Positions 48,381 to 60,000 of a stretch of DNA of 64,000 nt are shown here, in pieces. Source of the DNA: Colletotrichum lupini (taxonomy: Eukaryota; Ascomycota; Sordariomycetes; Glomerellales; Glomerellaceae); the NCBI RefSeq assembly GCF_023278565.1, contig NC_064672.1:7936001-8000000 (forward strand), given 5' to 3'. The notes below the pieces were generated by a model. That model was not told where the DNA came from. It worked only from the letters and a program-made list of their open reading frames with translations, and ran no database searches. Within the stretch, counting starts at the first letter, position 1. Every line of letters starts with the position of its first letter. Made by a program: the position numbers and the translations under genes.

Positions 48381-49881
48381 ATGGCTTCAACATTTTCAGT
48401 TGAGAAGGCTAGGGCTCAGTTCCCAGCTTTGGCAAAAAACCAGATCTTTGGCGACAACGCTGGTGGAAGTCAAGTGCTTGGCACAGTCGCAAAGAGGTAA
48501 GAAAGAGCCGGTCAAACATAATTCTCTTGGGGATCAGGCACGGTGGGCAACACTGAAGCTACCTCATTTACTGACATCAAAGAACAGCATCTCGGAATAT
48601 CTCGTGAACAACAACGTGCAACTGGGGGCAAGCTACAAAACCTCCAAGATCTCAACGGAGACTTTCGACAAGGCGTACAAAGTTGCCGCCGATTATGTTA
48701 ATGCCGATGTCGGTGAAATCGGTAAGGGTCATCCATCACCCCACGCCCAGATTCAAAGGGAAGGGCCCAACATCCATGGTCACATGTACTTACACTCCGT
48801 ATTAGTAATTGCACCATCAACAACTCAAGCTTTCCGTAACCTTGCAGCAGCTCTAAAGTTGAAGGCTGGTGATGAAGTTATTCTTTCCGAAGTTGACCAT
48901 GAGTCTAACATTGACCCTTGGCTCCACTATGCAACTCTCGCGGGCGCAACGGTGAAGTGGTGGGCGCCTTCTGATCACTCAAACCCCAAACTCGATGTGG
49001 TGGCACTTCGGAACCTCTTGACACCGAAGACTCGTTTTGTAGCTTGTACACACGCCAGTAACATCCTGGGAAGCATTCATGATATCAAGGCATTTGCAGA
49101 TGTTGTGCACGAAGTCCCGGGGGCCCTGCTCTGTGTCGACGGGGTTGCTTATGCGCCGCACCGTGCGATTGATGTAAAGGAGATTGGGGCTGATTTCTAT
49201 GCGTTTTCATGGTACAAGGTAAGCGATTCTATGAGGAAACCAACTGTGCGGGACAAACTGACTGTGTACAACTCAAAGGTATACGGTCCGCACATATCTT
49301 TGCTATACGGATCCTTCAAGGCACAGGAGCAGCTCCAGTCACTCGGACACTACTTCAATCCGTCTGGAACTTTGATGGACAAGCTTGAGCTGGCTGCGGC
49401 TAGCTACGAGCTCACACAAGCGGTCATGCCGCTGGTGGCATATTTCGGAGATAACCCAAAGCAGACCTGGGCTGAGTTTGCTCAGCACGAAGAAGTCTTG
49501 CAGAAGCATCTTCTCGAGTTTCTGAAGTCGCGGCCTGATGTATCCATTCGAGGCGACGTTTCTTCTGCAGCTTCAACCCGGGTTCCCACTGTGAGTTTTA
49601 CCGTAAAGGGAAAATCATCTCAAAGCGTCGTAGAGGGAGTCGAGGCCCAATCCATTGCTGGGATTCGGTGGGGTCATTTCTTCTCAAAGCGGCTGGCCGA
49701 GAAAATCCTCGGTCTCGGCGAAGATGGCGTTGTCCGAGTGAGTTTGGTGCACTACAACACCGGTGAGTTACGGTCTTCAACCCTTCTGGATGATCCAGAG
49801 AGCTGACCTGTCTTCTCGTATTTAGTAGAGGAGATTGACGTGATTATCGAGGCTCTGAAGAAGGTTCTTGGAACTTCATGA
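48381..49881 (+). CDS. Class V aminotransferase / cysteine desulfurase-like PLP enzyme, 400 aa
   Basis: Fold type I PLP enzyme. Five exons: 48381-48496, 48588-48721, 48806-49218, 49279-49762 and 49826-49881, all in frame, with start context CCACGATGG. Motifs run NQIFGDNAGGSQVL near residue 25, VIAPSTTQAFRNL near 85, EVDHESNIDPW near 115 and CVDGVAYAPHR near 195. FSWYKVYGPHISLLYGS near 220 contains the PLP lysine. This matches fungal SufS/Csd-like proteins found in several metabolite clusters, where they do C-S or C-N chemistry on amino acids. I see no conserved mobile cysteine loop that would prove desulfurase activity. Likely an amino-acid-modifying step of this cluster. Confidence 0.9.
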
Positions 49882-50969
49882 GAAATTATCTGTAGACATA
49901 ACGATGTGGGTAGAGAAAACTAGGGTGCGAAACGTTATTCTATTGTAGTGTTTGAACTTGCTTTGATTTGAGTTTTAAGGAATTAGTTGGTTTGAGTCTT
50001 CTAGCACCTTGTCTGAACCCAGCGATCCATGATGGAAGATAAGCATAATCTAAGCTAAATGTATCCAAACCTTGGCAAAGTAGGTGCTACTTACTTTGAT
50101 CATCTCACCCGGCAAACCTGCTTCATTCTGAGCCCGCACTAGATCAAGTCGATCTCAGTAGACATGAAGTTGCAAGATAGATACATGAACTCAGTAATGG
50201 AGATCATGTGGTGTAATGAAGCATTACCGTTTACGGATCAATCTTCCAAATTCTTTGGTATCCAATTCCTGGACGCCGAAACCCGCTAGATCACGATTGA
50301 GAGGAAGAAAAATAGAGAAAAAGAGGTGGTTGTATGCGTATTTCCTCGAGGCTTGAAGTTGCGTAGAAATCGATAAAAGCGCTTGTTGCTACCTGCCCGG
50401 TCAGCATTTCTGACTTCCATGTCTGTGTCTTGTACCGACCGACGTTGAATGTGTGAGCCAAACATGAGATTCGGTTTCTAAAACTGACAACAGGTGCGTC
50501 TGACTTCCCGTCCTGATCCGGGGGCGGGGGCTTGCTGACCGATGGTATTCCCAACATGTCGATTGACGCGCTGGGAACCTAGTCGTTTGGACCCCTTGAA
50601 GTTAGGCCGAGACTTGGGCCCTTGTTGCAAACACAGACCAAGCATGAAGACCGCTGTGTCACTGCCACGTTGCCGCCCCAGGTAAAAGCCCACGTTATGC
50701 AATGTCACAGCTGCATAGTCAAGAACTTTCTTTTCCTTTGGTAAGAAGCTCGGATGATAGACCCGCGTCTAGAACATAGGGCATTTCCCGCCAGATTAAG
50801 CTGATTGATACATATACCTTAAAGTGCCAGTGGGACCAAAAACACATCCAGGGTGTGAGCATCTCAACTGATAATCTGATTAACAACCTATAACATCATT
50901 AGTCATATTGTGCTGTGATTTGTCGTGTTAATTCCATTTTCAATCCTCCGAAGATTACAACCGGTCAAG
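49882..50969. promoter_or_regulatory. Intergenic, promoter of 2-isopropylmalate synthase
   Basis: 1.09 kb between two plus-strand genes. It should contain the terminator of the class V gene and the promoter of the synthase. No coding sequence is seen. Confidence 0.5.
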
Positions 50970-52947
50970 ATGTACGTGCTCCCCAATTGCAGCGCATTCC
51001 CTTTGCCATCCGTAATAGCTGGCTTACTTACAGCTATTGCAAAAATAGGCTTCCCGACCCACACACCAAGTACACAGGATTCCAGCAAATCCACAATCCA
51101 AACCGAAAATGGCCCAACCAGGTTTTGACGAAGCCTCCAGTCTGGCTTTCAACTGATTTGCGCGATGGCAACCAATCTCTCATCAACCCTTTGGTAAGTT
51201 TAACGCATGTATTTGGCAATCAAACCTATGGGAGGCTAATTTTCTTCATAGACCATTGAGCAAAAGTGGGAATATTTCCAGATGCTCGTTGAAATTGGTT
51301 ACACCGAAATCGAAGTATGCTTTCCGGCCGCATCCCAAGTCGAGTTCGATTTTACGAGACGTCTGATTGAGACGCCCAACATCGTCCCTGACACTGTACG
51401 CCTGCGGGGTCTTTCTCCTACGCGAGAAGATTTCTTGGCTCGCACCGTCGCCGCTCTCCGTGGCGCCAAAAGAGCGTCCGTTTGCACTTATATCTGCGTC
51501 AGTGACAAGCAGCTCAAATACCAGGGCTTCACACGAGAGAGAGCACTCGAGCAGGCTGTTAGATCTGTTCGATATCTGCGATCTATTACCAAAGATGACC
51601 CGGAATCGGCGGCTGTAACGGACTGGACCATGGCTTTTGGCCTCGAGTCCTACAACGAAGCCGACCACGATTACGCTGTGCAGATCACTGAGGCTGTGAG
51701 AGAGGCCTGGGAGCCTACTGTGGAGGACCCTTTGGTCGTGGTTTTGGCCACTAGTACCGAGGTTGCTACTCCAAACGTGTTTGCAGACCAAGTCGAGACC
51801 TTCCGAGCCTCTCTGTCTGACCCCGAAAAGATTTCTATCTCAATTCACACGCATAACGACCGTGGATGTGGTGTTGCTGCAGCTGAATTGGGCATGCTTG
51901 CAGGTGCTGACATGGTCGAGGGATGTCTGTTCGGCAACGGAGAGCGCGCTGGCAATGTTGATCTCGTCACCCTGGCCCTTAACTTGTACTCGCGCGGCAT
52001 CCACCCCGGTCTCGACTTTTCAAAACTTTACGAGATTAAGAGAAAGTATGAGAAGCTCACTGGTTTGATCGTGTCTCAGCGTATGCCTTATACTGGTGAG
52101 TTTGCGCTTCAAGCATTCAGTGGCAGCCATCAAAATATCATCCGAAAGGGTATTGCGCAACGAGTCGAGGCCGCCGAGAAGGGAATTAGGCCGATTTGGG
52201 ACATTCCATACCTCCCTCTCGATCCAGAAGACTTGGGCATTCCTCTGGACACAATCATTCGGGTTAACTCACAAAGCGGCAAGGCTGCTGCGACCTGGAT
52301 TCTCAACAGGCGTTGGGGCCTTGACATACCCGTCGAGCTTCAGATCAACTTTGGAGGCCGAGTCCAGATGATGTGCGAGGCCCTTGCGCGAGAGATCTCC
52401 CACCAGGAGGTTATCAACCTCTTCATTGCCAGCTACGCACTTACGCCAAGTGAGAAGTACGATAGTGCCTCCAACATCGGCAACATTTCTGTTACTAGCG
52501 ATGGCACATTGCAAACTGTTGTCGGAATGATCAATCCTGCCGACAGCTTCGCCATTCGTATCGATGGAACTGGACCTGACATTGCCTCCGCCGTTGTTAG
52601 GGGCTTGCACTTCATGAAGGACGTTAACGCCATGGCCAAAATTCATCATACCCAGCAGCTGTCTGAGCGGTTCGATGGGAAGTACTGCGTCCTGGCAACC
52701 TGCGTGGAGGAGGATAAGACCACATGGGGATACTTCATCGATGAAAACGAGGAGAATGCCCAGGCAATGGCGGTTGTTTCGGCGTCATTGGTAAGTTATT
52801 CTCTACTTCGTCTTTGTCTTTTTCTATCACTAACATCAGTTATAGCACATGTACCGTCGCAAATTGTCAACCCTGCCGCTCAAGAAGCAAAACACTATGG
52901 CCAAAATCGCAGCCTCAAGTGTAACCCAGACAGCGGCAACAGCTTAA
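50970..52947 (+). CDS. 2-isopropylmalate synthase-like enzyme, about 595 aa
   Basis: Claisen condensation of acetyl-CoA with a 2-oxo acid, the committing step of leucine-type elongation. Exons are 50970-50971, 51049-51193, 51252-52790 and 52846-52947. The first intron splits the start codon (AT, then G), giving [13 protein letters not shown], the expected fungal N-terminus. Catalytic blocks are [39 protein letters not shown] (metal histidines) and [12 protein letters not shown]. The C-terminal regulatory domain is present ([33 protein letters not shown]). The last exon adds [11 protein letters not shown] and a short Ala/Thr tail. Echinocandin HtyA is the same type. The substrate pocket cannot be decided by eye. 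Confidence 0.93.
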
Positions 52948-53452
52948 GCGCTTTGAAAGGTTTAATAATGAGGAAGTTGAACTCCTGCACGGATGTACTG
53001 GTAAATAAAGTGCTTGCCTGTAAATAAAGATGAATGTCATAAAGTCACGACCTGAACAATGAGCTAGTAATCTTGGAAGCGTGTGCGTTTGGTGATTCTC
53101 GTAACGGTTCGGGATGAAACGGGGGATTAAGGTACTAAGTTAATTGAAAGCTCTCGGATATGATCACTTTGAAAGGACTCATAGTCGTCAGTTCATATGT
53201 CATGTTACAAATGCCAGCAATGTGCGATTTTGAGCAATAGACCTCGTCGGATAACTCTGCGGATAATTGAGAGAAATGATACGTATTTAACGGAATGAAC
53301 GTGGATTGAGCCAGTTCGCCAAGTGAAATGAAATCTCATGAACAAATAATCAGACCACCAGACCCAAGCGTGCGTATTTGGCAACAAACTGCATAAAACA
53401 ACAGACCCAAGGTGCTCCTTGTACACTATGGCCGTCCACAATGATTTACGTA
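52948..53452. other. Convergent intergenic, no gene seen
   Basis: 0.5 kb between the 3' ends of the synthase and the transporter genes. Nothing is recognised. Confidence 0.55.
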
Positions 53453-55440
53453 TTAATCTTTATCCTTCTCAACGATAGTTTCCGTGGTTGTTTCGGTGTT
53501 TTCTCTGTCCTCAGGCTCGGTCACTCCAGTCCCGGCTGATGTGACTGGCGAAGGCTCACAGGTTTCTGCGTCTTTTGGCTTCTTTTCCAAGATCCTCGTC
53601 CACTTGACCAAAAGTGATGCAATTGTCATGGCAATACCAGCCGCCAAAGCCATGTAAAACACTTGAACAATCGAAAGGTTGTAAAGTTCGAGAACTTTTG
53701 GTAGCAATGATGGATCAACGATGTGGCGAAGCTCGGTCGCGCCACTTCGGATGATCTTGTCTACGTCGACGCCTTGTACTAGACGAAGGTTACCTTGAAG
53801 CTTGTTGAGGAAGACCGCCTGCGCAATGGCAAGACTGATCGCACTGCCCACCATGCTGCTGAAGAGCATCATTGAGATGGCAGTTGGTGATAGCTTGGTC
53901 TCGACAGCGTTGTGGGCCACAACAATGGGCTGCTGAGACGCCAAAGCAGCGAAACCGGCCAGTGCCGAGATCCCCATGATAAGGGAGTCAGTGCTGGCCA
54001 TGGTAATGGTGCTGAAAAGACCAGATACGATGGCCGTAAGAGTACCACCGAGAAGCATAACAGGGTTCGCGCGACCGATGGTGTTTGCCAGAAGGCCACC
54101 TGCCATCACACCAACAGCGGAGCAAGCGTTTAGGGGTAAAAGCAGGATGCCAGAGCGTGCGGCTGAGTAGCCTTTGATGACTTGGTTCCAAAGCGGGATC
54201 TGCGGTGTGTTAAAATCTGGCTCATAGCAGGTGTGAGGGACACCACTCGATGAAGATTGTACTCACGTAGTAGTCAAACAAAGCCATAGCCATACCAGCC
54301 GCGACAGCAAAAGCTGCGGCGAAAGAGATGCTGCGGTTCTTGAACAGTGTTAGGGGAATGACAGCGGCCTCACCCTTTCGGTGCTCCCAGAATACGAGCG
54401 CCACGAGGAGAGCGAATCCCACTGTCAACATGCTGATAGACTGCGCGCTGTTCCATGCGAACGTGTTCCCTCCAGACTGAACGACGAACAAAATGAGAGC
54501 AATGGCCGGAGTTAAGATGAGAATGCCGATGCCGTCAATCAACTTTAGCTCTTGGAAAATCGTCTTCCAAGGCTTTCGATGGGTCCTGAGCAAGAAGAAA
54601 ACGACCGCACCAGCCACTGTTCCCATGGGTACATTTATCAGGAAGCACCATCTCCATGATGCGTTATCCGTCAGGGCACCACCAATGAGAGGACCAGTAA
54701 TCTGGCCGACCAACTCCATAGCACCCAAGACTCCGATCATGAGTGGGAGACGGGCAGGTGGTAGAATTTCGGTTACGAGTCTGGCATCAGGACAGGCTAG
54801 TCAGCGAAGGATATTCTGAGCATTATGTTGAAGAACACTTTGACGTACACTAGTGAGGTTGATACAACTCCAGAACAGCCTAGGCCAGAAAACGCCCTAC
54901 CAACGATACACATTGTAGATGTGTTCGCTAGTCCGGCAAGCAGACAACCGAGCTCGAACAGGAAGATTCCTGCAATGTAGACATGTTTGTGAGGGACTAC
55001 TCGGTTAAGGGCGCCAAAGACAAGTTGAGACGCTGCTGCTGCCAAAAAGCTGAGCCGTATCTGTCAGTTCGTGGGCGAGACTGAGTTGGGTGCATCAAAA
55101 ACGCATTCAAACACATACTAGGCAGATCCAAGCCAACCAACATCACCAAGACTTCCAAGATCGGTCGTAATTTCAGGAGTTGCTACGCCCACAATTGTGC
55201 CATCCTGTATTTCGTCATACGTTAGCGAGTTTTCACTTGAGTATTCACAAGAAGAGTGGTATGCAATGCCATCTACACCCATTTCGTAGGTTCGGCTAGA
55301 AGAAAAGTCCTTGTACACACCATGCCAATCAGTCCAACAGTGAGGGACAAGGCAATGCACACCGCTAGTGCAGAGAGAGGTATTCCGAAACATGTTCGCT
55401 CTGGTGTCTCCAGTGAATCAGTATCTTTCGCGCTCGTCAT
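53453..55440 (-). CDS. MFS multidrug/toxin exporter (DHA2, 14-helix type), 555 aa
   Basis: Proton-driven efflux pump of the plasma membrane. Exons are 55321-55440, 55119-55204, 54849-55049, 54267-54780 and 53453-54199, in frame. The first helix leads to LIGMDGTIVGVATPEIT (motif D-like of the 14-TMS family). Then come FELGCLLAGLANTSTMCIVGRAFSGLG, the motif-C region LVGQITGPLIGGALTDNASWRWCF, and many further hydrophobic helices. The C-terminus is acidic and Thr-rich. It is divergent from the NRPS gene across 1.57 kb, a common place for the product's exporter. It may also provide self-resistance. Confidence 0.92.
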
Positions 55441-57011
55441 CGTGCCGATTGCTATGAGCGAGTGTTTTGGTTGTGATGTGGTAAAAGAGTGATATGAGTT
55501 TAGGCAGCCACTTTGAAGGGATTGAACTGGAGTAGGTTGATGGCAATTCGTTGAGACAAATGCAACATGGAAGTGGAAAGTTGGCACCGGTCCCGTGGCA
55601 ACGGATGTCTTGTCTTAGAACTCCAGATATGACGGTGGGACGGGGTCAAACTTAGAGTCATTCAAGGATACATAAGAGGCCCAGATGACACCCTGACAAA
55701 TGGCATGTCGTGCTCGCTCCCGTGTTCTTGAAGCACCAGGCGGATCCCGACCAAACCGCACGTGCGGATACGAGTGTTCCAGGTTTGAAGTGTGGCAACG
55801 TTCCTTCGCCCTGAAAGCCTGAGACTGTCGGCATGGCTCAAATCTCCGTGGCCACTGGCGGACTCTCGAGGTCAAGTTGGAGTTATTCAGCCCAACTTCG
55901 GCTCTGCATTGCTGCCGCGCGGGCCGCATATAGATTCGATGTAACTCCTCTCACACCTCCCGTGCAGGATTTAGGAACCCTCGGTATTCCGATTGTTTGG
56001 TCTGGGTCAGCAACATCTGCAGTTGCGTGATGACCCGGCTTACCCGTGGTGGTACTGCTCTTACCACATTAGCCTTAGGTTTCCGGAAATGATATCTTGC
56101 AGCAATCTAAATTCCCCGTCGGGCTCGTCCTGCGTTTGAGCCACGCCGCAGCCAGGGAATATTGCTGACCTTGCAGCTTGGCCCCACGATCCGGATCCGT
56201 CTACGGCCCCACTTCGCTTGCGAAGAATCCGGAATCCTAACGAGTTTTTCGGCTGAGGTTCGTCTGATCATAGGAACAAGACCGGGGTAACCTCCGCAGA
56301 GGCTCACTCTCGCGTCGAAGCCGAATAAAGCGGAACCTTGCAGTCATGTCAAGCTAGGTCGACTGGCGATGTGACCCTGCTTTTCGGCGAAAGGTGCGAT
56401 GTCTCCTATTCGCTGATATGTATGAACGCACCACATAACATAAGTCTGGGACCCAAGGTGGAACTCATGGTGACATGCCGGAGATTGAAACAAGGTCACG
56501 ACTCACGATCCATACGGGCTTACTGAACTTGTGTAGGAAGCTGGAGTCACTGGAGCCCCGAATGCGACTGTTGGCGATTCCTTCCAAACCCTCGCGTTCG
56601 TGCGCAATGATGACTGCACTGCTTGTCGAAAGGATCAGTCTACCGTCTTAAGGTTTGGGCAGGGTCATTCACGTTGCCCTTTTGGGCTTTGAGCAACAGT
56701 GGCCGACGGCCAAGACTCCCTGGTAACACGCTCTTTAATTTCCATCAACACCGAGCGTTGTTTTGGCAGTGTCAGCTTTTGTAATATGACAAGAGAAGAC
56801 GATACTGACTAGGGGTGGGGGAAGGAACGGAAGATTCAATCACTCAGATAATTACTGCATGAAGCCACTTCACCATGAGCCTAAATCCGTGGTACTACGA
56901 TATTCTTCGCTGAACCTCGTTTTTCGACTCTACCAGTCCATCTGTCCTAAGACGACTAATCAACAATCCTTCGGTAGGCTGTATCATCAAATTACTTTTT
57001 ACCATACAAAA
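55441..57011. promoter_or_regulatory. Divergent promoter region, exporter / NRPS
   Basis: 1.57 kb between divergent starts. Short open frames show no family resemblance. It should hold the regulatory sites for both the synthetase and its putative exporter. Confidence 0.55.
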
Positions 57012-60000
57012 ATGAAGTCTACTTCGAAAAAGCTCGTGGTCTCATCACAAGCCCTTCGAGAAGCCTGCTCCAGGCTCAATTTACAGCCCAACTCCTTTCT
57101 CAAAACTGCATGGGCAATCACAAGCCACGTGCACACAGACTCCGACAATGTGAATCTGGCAGATCTGCATCAGAGTGATAGTCATGAAGATGGCCTCTAT
57201 GTCACGATGCGCAATCTCCACAGTGGTCCTGATCCCGTCACGGTCGGCGCCGTCTTACATCAAGTGAGCCAATCCACAGTAGCGGAAAATGCTGGTGTTT
57301 CCTTGAGACTCAGCGATTGTCCTACCCGGTTTCTCGTCACAGTGGATGAGCCACCTTCGTCAATCGCCCACATTGCTCCTGAGGAGGTGAGTAGAATTGA
57401 GAGACGCCATGTTGACACTACATCACTAATCACTTTCCAGCTTTTCTACACACTTGTGCTGTCTGATCAAGAATCAAATCAGTGCCACATCAATGTCTCC
57501 GGTGCAGCACATGAGCAAAAGATGGAGGCTGTGGTAGCCACTTTCCGAATCATCTGCCATCAACTGCTCAGTCCCAGCATTAGCTTGGATTTGGGGATCG
57601 ACCAGATTGACCTGTTGCCTTTCCATGAAATAGCGCAGCTCTCCAGGTGGAATAACAACATTCAATCAGACAGTCAAGAGTGCATTCACACCGTTGTCAC
57701 TGCTCATGCATTCCATCGCCCAAGAGACTTAGCGCTCTGTGCTTGGGATGGTAGCTTCACCTACGCCGAGTTAGACTACTACTCCGAAGCTGTGGCCCGC
57801 CACTTTGTTGCCAAGGGATGGGGTCAAGGCGCCTTCATCATCTCCAAGATGCTGAAATCGCGATGGAGCATGGTTGCCATGCTCGCTATTCTAAAAGCTG
57901 GCTGCGTCTTTGTCCCTGTGGATCCTCGAGCTCCCGCAGACCGTGTGGCTGCAATTGCTAATGAGGTCTCGGCCAAGTGCCTCATCACCAACTTTGTCGA
58001 CGAGACTCTACCAGACTTTGGGGATGATATCGAAATCATGGGAAACCTCCCACGAATAGCTGAGATCAGCATTACCGACGCGGAGCCACTCCCTCAGGTG
58101 GCCGCAACCGCTCTCGCAACTGCATTTTTTACTTCTGGAAGTACGGGAGTCCCCAAGGGCGTCCTGCACGAGCATCAAGCCATTTGCAACGGCATCAGAG
58201 ACGTTCTTCGACCCTTTCACATCGACCAACACACCCGATGCTTGCAGTTTGCTTCTCCCGCCTTTGATGTCACAATGTCAGAGACTCTGACGATCCTTTA
58301 CGCTGGAGGATGCGTATGCATTCCCAACGGTCAGGAGGTTGTTGATGACATCAACGCTAGCATGGCGAAGCTTCGAGTCACGCATGCATTCCTCACACCG
58401 ACTGTCGCCGCGCAGGTCGAGCCGACAATCGCTTCCTCTCTTAGATATCTCATCGTTGGAGGTGAACCTCTGCGGAAGTCGGAGGTGATTTCGCTGAGTC
58501 CGAAGTTGAGTCTCATCAACACTTATGGCGGCACTGAGATGGGCATCTGGGAGACCTCTACGCTCTCATTAACACACGAGAGTGACAGTCGGAACGTGGG
58601 CCACACCGTAGGTGCCAAGATCTGGATTGTCCACCCTCATAATCACGATATCCTTCTTCCCATTGGTATGCCCGGCGAGGTTCTTGTCGAAAGCATTGCA
58701 CTTGCCAGAGGCTACTACCGACCGGTCGACAGACGAGCATTCATCGACGAGCCCAAATGGCGTGGCAGATTCCCGAACCGTAACACGGCTCGGTTCTATC
58801 TCTCAGGAGACCTAGGACAGTATGAAGCTGACGGAACTCTGATGCTACTCGGTCGAAAAGACACTCAAGTGAAACTGAGAGGTCATCGTATCGAGCTGGG
58901 CGAAGTTGAACACCACCTTGGCAAGAGTCTTCCTGGCCAAGAACCCGTTGCTGAAGTCGTCAAGGACTTGGCATCATCCAAGGGCTCAACTACTCTGGTG
59001 GCCTTTGTTGTGTTCCCCGGATCTGAAGGGGAACAGCCCAGCGAACAGCAACTCGCTGCCGCGGCAGAAGCTAAGACGCGAGTCACAGTCGAGCTCTCCC
59101 GTTTGTTGCCAGCCTACATGATTCCAGCTGTTCTCATACCCATTCCCTCCGTACCTTTAACGGTATCTGGGAAGACCGACCGTCGCGTGCTCAGACTGTT
59201 GGCGCAGCGACTGTCGTCGAGCCAACTGTCAATCCTTCATGGTGCTCAAGGGGCTGTCCAAGCACTGGAGACTGAGGCTGAGCACCGATTGCAATCAGTC
59301 TGGTCTTCGACCCTCGACCTTGATCCCACCTTAATCGGAAAGAATACCTCCTTTTTCGAGCTCGGCGCAGACTCCATCGCTGCAATGAAAGCGGCCAGCG
59401 CGGCTAGAGCTATTGGTTTGCCGTTGGGCCTGTCAGACTTCTTCAGGTACCCAAAGCTTTCCGATCTAGCCAAATTTGCATCAGAAGTATCGACTAGAGC
59501 GGCTGAGAAGCAGGTGGCGCCATTCTCACTTATCCCGCTTGATGCTGCTTTGGAGTTACGCCGGGAAGCTGCTCAGCAATGTAACACCTCTCCTGCGGAC
59601 GTCGAAGACCTCTACCCATGCACACCCCTTCAAGAAGGCCTGATCTCACTTTCATCCAAGCATGACACCTCAGAGGCGTACATCAGCAGGAAGGTTTTCA
59701 ACCTGCCCAACCATATCAACATGTTCCAATTCGAGGAGGCATGGAACATCACGGCCCTCGCACATCCCATCCTCCGTACCAGACTTGTCAACACCGCGGA
59801 CCAAGGGATGCTCCAGGCTGTGGTCAGAGGTCCTTTGTCTTGGAACTTCGGGAACGATCTGGATGCGTATTTGGCCGGAGACGCGCAACAGCCGATGACT
59901 TTCGGCACGCTACTCTGCCGATATGCCTTGATCGACGTGGACTCGGGGGCACAGAGGAGCTCAGTCTTCGTCTGGACTATTCACCATTCCATTTATGACG

